NCBI GenBank assembly: GCA_964344185.1 | Contig: CAYFMN010000006.1 | Coordinates: forward strand, 62,001 to 126,000 | DNA: 64,000 bases | Reading direction: 5' to 3' | DNA from: JAJDAT01 sp964344185 | GTDB lineage: Bacteria > Nitrospinota > Nitrospinia > Nitrospinales > JAJDAT01 | Part shown: positions 60,428-64,000 of the stretch, piece after piece | Layout: each line of letters opens with the position of its first letter | Numbering within the stretch: position 1 is the first letter of the stretch | The notes under the pieces: generated by a model | Database searches by the model: none | What the model was told of the DNA's origin: nothing | The model's input: the letters and a program-made list of their open reading frames with translations, nothing else | Made by a program: the position numbers and the translations under genes

Positions 60428-61690
60428 ATGAATGTATTGGTTGTTGGAGGGGGCGGAAGAGAACACGCTCTTGTCTGGAAAATTAATCAAAGCCCATTAG
60501 TCGAAAAGGTATATTGCGCTCCTGGTAACGCCGGTACCGCGAGCGTTGCAGAAAATATTCCAATCGGTGTTGATAAAATTGAAGAATTAATTAAATTCGC
60601 GCAAGATAACAAAGTTGGACTGACCATTGTCGGACCGGAACAGCCTTTGGTATTAGGAGTCGTCGATGCGTTTGAAAGCAAAGGGTTGCGTGCGTTTGGC
60701 CCTTCCGCAAAAGCCGCTCAATTGGAAGGAAGCAAAGCTTTTTCAAAAGATCTAATGAAAAAGTATGAGATTCCCACGGCCGATTACCAGGTGTTCGATT
60801 CTCCAGCCGACGCAAAAAAATATATCGATAGCGTGGGTCCTGTCGCTGTTAAAGCCGATGGACTCGCCGCTGGTAAAGGTGTATCAATTTGTATGGATAG
60901 GGGGTCCGCTAAAAAAGCCGTAGACGAGATCATGGAACAAAAGGCTTTTGGCGACGCTGGTTCTAAAATAGTCATCGAAGAATTTCTCGTTGGCGAAGAA
61001 TTATCATTACTGGCGTTTACCGACGGTAAAACTGTTTTACCATTAGACTCTGCACAAGACCACAAACAAGCTTACGATGGCGATAAAGGACCCAATACTG
61101 GAGGTATGGGCGCGTTTTCTCCCGCGCATATTTTTACGCCAGAATTAAAAGAACAAGTGATTAACGAAATCATGATTCCCGCCGTTCGCGGTATGGAAGC
61201 CGAAGGCATAGTGTATAAAGGATTGCTTTATGCAGGATTGATGCTGACCGACAAAGGGCCGAAAACGTTGGAGTTTAATGCGCGCTTTGGCGATCCGGAA
61301 ACTCAACCGCTACTTATGCGAATGAAAAACGATATTGTCCCAATCTTTCAGGCATGCATTGACGGAACTTTAGCTAACTATACTTTAGACTGGGATTCAA
61401 AGACCGCAGTTTGTGTGGTAATGGCGGCGAAAGGATATCCAGGGTCCTATAATAAAGGTATGGAAATTAGAGGCTTAAAAGAAGCCGAAGAAACGGGAGC
61501 TGTGGTTTTTCATGCCGGTACTCGCAGTAATGGCGATAAAGTCGAAACATCCGGCGGAAGGGTGTTGGGAGTGACCGCTTTGGGCGACACTATGGAAAAG
61601 GCTTTGTCCTGTTCTTACTCTGCGGTTGAAAAAATTAGTTGGGATGGTATTCACTACCGCAAAGATATTGGTCGAAGAAGAGAAGTTTAG
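60428..61690 (+). CDS. purD: Phosphoribosylamine-glycine ligase PurD
   Basis: The 420-residue enzyme makes glycinamide ribonucleotide in step two of purine synthesis. It begins with MNVLVVGGGGREHALVWKI. The ATP-grasp domain contains GPVAVKADGLAAGKGVSICM, KIVIEEFLVGEELSLLAFTD and FNARFGDPETQPLLMRM. The length is normal. It is divergent from thiD, with about 200 bases between, and is alone. The operon partners purH or purE found in other genomes are absent. Confidence 0.96.
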   Translation: MNVLVVGGGGREHALVWKINQSPLVEKVYCAPGNAGTASVAENIPIGVDKIEELIKFAQDNKVGLTIVGPEQPLVLGVVDAFESKGLRAFGPSAKAAQLEGSKAFSKDLMKKYEIPTADYQVFDSPADAKKYIDSVGPVAVKADGLAAGKGVSICMDRGSAKKAVDEIMEQKAFGDAGSKIVIEEFLVGEELSLLAFTDGKTVLPLDSAQDHKQAYDGDKGPNTGGMGAFSPAHIFTPELKEQVINEIMIPAVRGMEAEGIVYKGLLYAGLMLTDKGPKTLEFNARFGDPETQPLLMRMKNDIVPIFQACIDGTLANYTLDWDSKTAVCVVMAAKGYPGSYNKGMEIRGLKEAEETGAVVFHAGTRSNGDKVETSGGRVLGVTALGDTMEKALSCSYSAVEKISWDGIHYRKDIGRRREV

Positions 61691-61706
61691 TTTTAATAGA
61701 GCAGAT

Positions 61707-62093
61707 TTAATCGTATTGAGCGCCTTTTTCTTTAGGCACTTCTTCCATTTGTTTGCCAAATATCCAATTAGCTAACTTAATTGACCCCCAGGTTATTCCT
61801 ATAATTATGGCAAGAGCTATGGAACCCCATAATGCGATATTTCCAGATCCCGACATTCCTCTTAGGAAAATAAAAATCCCTATAGGAAGCGACATGATAG
61901 ACCCAAACATAACCAGCATCATGGAAGTTCGCGCAAAATATTTAGGGCGAACGTCAATTTTCATTTCCGGTATGTATTTCTGGTTTTCAGGTAGAGCTAA
62001 ATCTAAAAGTTCAACGTTGCCGCCGCCAAAGCAGTTTGGGCAGTATTGACCTCCCCAAAAAGCATTTCTACAATTGATACAAAACTTTTGCAT
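61707..62093 (-). CDS. Zinc-ribbon membrane protein
   Basis: The 128-residue protein starts with a zinc ribbon (CINC at residues 5-8 and CPNC at 18-21). A short linker and two membrane segments (about 58-80 and 86-108) follow. The N-terminus would face the cytoplasm. The family is not recognised. Such proteins often act as small regulators or assembly factors. It is convergent with purD, 16 bases from its stop. Confidence 0.7.
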   Translation of the reverse strand: MQKFCINCRNAFWGGQYCPNCFGGGNVELLDLALPENQKYIPEMKIDVRPKYFARTSMMLVMFGSIMSLPIGIFIFLRGMSGSGNIALWGSIALAIIIGITWGSIKLANWIFGKQMEEVPKEKGAQYD

Positions 62094-62214
62094 TGTGGCC
62101 TTTTTAAGAGTTTATTTGATTAAAAATAATACTATCCTAAGGATGGCAACGAGTCAACAGGACCCGTTGGTCTCATGTTATTAGATATTTTTTAAAGCGG
62201 TTGAAAATAAAAAT

Positions 62215-63027
62215 ATGGATGAAAATAGAATGATTATTGTGACGCACGGTGGAGCGGGTTCCAAAAATGAATATGTAGATGGCGCTCTCGTTGCTGCAGA
62301 AAGGGGTATGGACTCATTAAGAGTGGGAGAATCTGTTCTGGATTCTGTCTGTTTTGCGGTGGAAGTATTAGAAAACGATTCTAGATTTAACGCCGGAATT
62401 GGATCTGCGAAAAGATCGGATGGATCGATTATGATGGATGCCGCATGTATGGATTGCGACAATCAATTTGGAGCGATTGCCGGTATGGAAGGATTCAAGA
62501 ATCCTATATGGATCGCGCGAAAAGTTTGTGGAGAGGAGTTCAGGTTATTGGCTGGAGACGGCGCCGGTCAATTTGCAAAAGAACATGGTTTTGAACCGAT
62601 GAAACCCGCCGATTATCAGCCAGAGGATTCAGACGTTTCCGATACGGTGGGAGCGGTTGCTTTTGACGGAGAACGTTTTGCGGCGGGATTGAGCACAGGC
62701 GGTACAGGGAAATCGCATCCCGGAAGGATAGGCGATGTGCCACTGATTGGCTGTGGATTGTATGCAGGGCCTTATGGAGCGATTGCCGCAACAGGGCATG
62801 GAGAATCCATAGCTATGAATTTAACCGCTTATCGATCTTACGAAATGTTAAAGCGCGGAACGGAGCCGGAGATCGTTTTAAAAACGGTTTTAGGTTGGTT
62901 TGACGACGATGTAGATATTGGTTTGATATTAGTAAGCCGGAAAGGATATGCTGCAGGATCAAACCGGACGATGGCTTGGAGTGTAACAACTTCGCAAGGC
63001 GACGACAGATTCAATATTACTTTTTAG
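62215..63027 (+). CDS. Isoaspartyl peptidase / L-asparaginase-like Ntn hydrolase
   Basis: The 270-residue protein resembles plant-type asparaginases (isoaspartyl dipeptidases). It opens with IIVTHGGAGSKNEYVDGALV and contains ENDSRFNAGIGSAKRSDGSI and MMDAACMDCDNQFGAIAGM. The expected nucleophile is T144 in SDTVGAVAF, where autocleavage creates alpha and beta subunits. The beta part has GLSTGGTGKSHPGRIGDVPL and AIAATGHGESI. Total length is somewhat below that of typical members (about 310), with shorter loops before the cleavage site. It may recycle isoaspartyl peptides or store nitrogen. It overlaps the convergent SYLF gene by 11 bases. Confidence 0.8.
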   Translation: MDENRMIIVTHGGAGSKNEYVDGALVAAERGMDSLRVGESVLDSVCFAVEVLENDSRFNAGIGSAKRSDGSIMMDAACMDCDNQFGAIAGMEGFKNPIWIARKVCGEEFRLLAGDGAGQFAKEHGFEPMKPADYQPEDSDVSDTVGAVAFDGERFAAGLSTGGTGKSHPGRIGDVPLIGCGLYAGPYGAIAATGHGESIAMNLTAYRSYEMLKRGTEPEIVLKTVLGWFDDDVDIGLILVSRKGYAAGSNRTMAWSVTTSQGDDRFNITF

Positions 63028-63727
63028 GTTTAGGAGCTATCTTATCCAAGTTTTTGGAAAAACGGATAGCGGCTTTAGGAGGTTTCACTCCTCTATTTAA
63101 AAGAATAGTTCCGTGCGAAACGGGACGTCTATAAAAAACTTCGTTTGCGTCTGCGTCTGGGCGCACGACAGTTCCTTTCCAAGAAAAACCAGCAAACAAG
63201 CCTTTTATAGATGTATAAGCGTAGATATCTTTTTTATTAATGATATCGCGTAAGTTAATGCCTCTTGACAGTCCTACGGGTCCTAGCGCAATTTCGGGTC
63301 CTGTTCCCAAATCAAATTTGGTTTTAAACAAGCCTTTTACCGACCTGTTGGACATCATTAGCAACACCACTTCCGCTTTTTGAATTCCCGCTTGCAATCC
63401 TCCGCTGGCTTGAGCGGAACGAATAAACGCGGGAGGTCCCCATTTTCCCGTATCCGGGTCTCGCACTGCCGCCACTCCGTTCCCATAACGGACGCCGGCA
63501 ATGAAAGCCGCTTTGACGAGATCTGGAAAAATAACCACTCCCTTTGCATATGGTAATAGCATGCGGAAGAAGCGGTCTTTTTTATTCGCGAAAAGTCCTT
63601 CTAAAACGTCTTCCGAATTTCTCAGCAATTCTCTTTGATTAAATGGATCGTCGCTTTGAAAACCGACAGTTGCGCAACCGTTGAACAGTATTAACGAAAA
63701 AAAAATAAGAATAGAAATTCGAAACAT
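63017..63727 (-). CDS. SYLF-domain lipoprotein (Ysc84-like)
   Basis: The 236-residue protein has a lipoprotein-like signal ending in LFNGC (C18). It carries a SYLF/Ysc84 lipid-binding domain with LPYAKGVVIFPDLVKAAFIA, GVRYGNGVAAVRD and WGPPAFIRSAQASGGLQAGI. Later segments are GTGPEIALGPVGLSRGI and DIYAYTSIKGLFAGFSWKG. SYLF proteins bind phosphoinositides in eukaryotes. In bacteria they are probably envelope proteins of unknown role. Upstream is the end of the window, with no further gene seen from 63728 to 64000. Confidence 0.8.
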   Translation of the reverse strand: MFRISILIFFSLILFNGCATVGFQSDDPFNQRELLRNSEDVLEGLFANKKDRFFRMLLPYAKGVVIFPDLVKAAFIAGVRYGNGVAAVRDPDTGKWGPPAFIRSAQASGGLQAGIQKAEVVLLMMSNRSVKGLFKTKFDLGTGPEIALGPVGLSRGINLRDIINKKDIYAYTSIKGLFAGFSWKGTVVRPDADANEVFYRRPVSHGTILLNRGVKPPKAAIRFSKNLDKIAPKPKK

Positions 63728-64000
63728 ATTTAATAGCCTGAGTTTGGACTTATTTCTTAAGTGTCTTATTTTGGGCGTCTGGCTCGCCTTGTGTGTTTGA
63801 TTGGTAAAGAAACTAACTTTCCAACGTCACTCGACCAAAATAAAATTGTTACTCTGAGGCTCTCGAAGAGTCAACGATCCGCAGGAGTGTTGTTTCCTCT
63901 TATAATTCGAGTTAGTTCTTTAAGAAGAAGCGAAGCAGAGCCTTCCCCGAGTTTGTTAAAGGAAAGAATTTAGCCCCGATTCAATAAATTTTCTATATAT

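Noticed and set aside
63761..63973. 70-residue ORF at the end of the window
   Set aside because: No ribosome site, no recognisable protein features and unusual composition; it looks like chance coding or repeat-derived sequence.
1..64000. tRNA, rRNA, tmRNA, CRISPR arrays and phage or transposase genes
   Set aside because: I looked for their typical motifs in the intergenic regions and saw none; a tRNAscan-SE or Infernal run would be needed to exclude short RNAs fully.

Overview
The window looks like a chromosome segment from an AT-rich, Gram-negative, free-living bacterium. Evidence for the cell type is a heptosyltransferase for LPS core, MlaC-like and RND lipid-transport proteins, ExeAB/GspAB-like secretion proteins, lipoprotein signals, and the MurA, PBP2, RodA and MreBCD set for a rod-shaped wall. 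A NarK-type nitrate/nitrite porter, a di-haem cytochrome c fused to an ethylbenzene-dehydrogenase-type haem domain, and an LGQ/NHL propeller protein would fit a Nitrospinota- or deltaproteobacteria-like marine lineage. That placement is inference. The sequence carries three N-filled gaps, at 17652-17661, 20298-20315 and 25975-25984. Each breaks one gene: waaF, a GHMP kinase and phnC.

Layout. 20-7141 (+) holds moaB, rluD, rodA, rng, a NarK-like porter and ychF. 7157-8580 (-) holds a metallo-beta-lactamase-fold hydrolase and a cold-shock protein. 8581-9537 has no gene, but contains a GC-rich island that folds into a three-way junction and may be an undescribed RNA. 9538-12614 (+) is a J-like/ExeA/peptidoglycan-binding fusion followed by a GspB-like partner. 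12826-18834 (+) holds a chemoreceptor, prmC, murA, waaF and a small acidic protein. 18844-24500 (-) reads, in transcription order, RND transporter, MlaC-like protein, GHMP sugar kinase, TPR protein and a secreted protein. 24691-27437 (+) holds phnD, phnC, an SxtJ-like membrane protein and a STAS protein. 27984-31730 (+) is the cytochrome region and the acidic propeller protein. 31781-34341 (-) holds mtaB, a SAM hydrolase-family gene and smpB.

34824-40317 (+) holds a Fis-type regulator, a stand-alone GlmU uridylyltransferase half, a full-length GlmU-like protein that lacks key residues in both domains, glmS and a ThiD-ThiN fusion. 40565-44016 is a tail-to-tail pair of signalling kinases. 44192-46334 (-) holds a hydroxyacid dehydrogenase and a TraB-family protein. 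46570-48567 is uvrB. 48560-53448 (-) is the shape operon mreB-mreC-mreD-mrdA followed by a PilZ gene. 53784-55712 is ppiD. 55859-58547 (-) is an ABC uptake operon. 58733-60225 (-) is thiD-tenA for thiamine salvage. 60428-63727 holds purD, a zinc-ribbon protein, an isoaspartyl-peptidase-like gene and a SYLF lipoprotein.

Repeats. A palindromic element of about 104 bp occurs twice (44091-44194 and 58625-58727). Each copy lies immediately 3' of a minus-strand gene, and the differences between copies are all transitions. A CTTTGCG-type short repeat flanks both ends of the ABC operon. I saw no rRNA, tRNA, CRISPR array, prophage or transposase gene.
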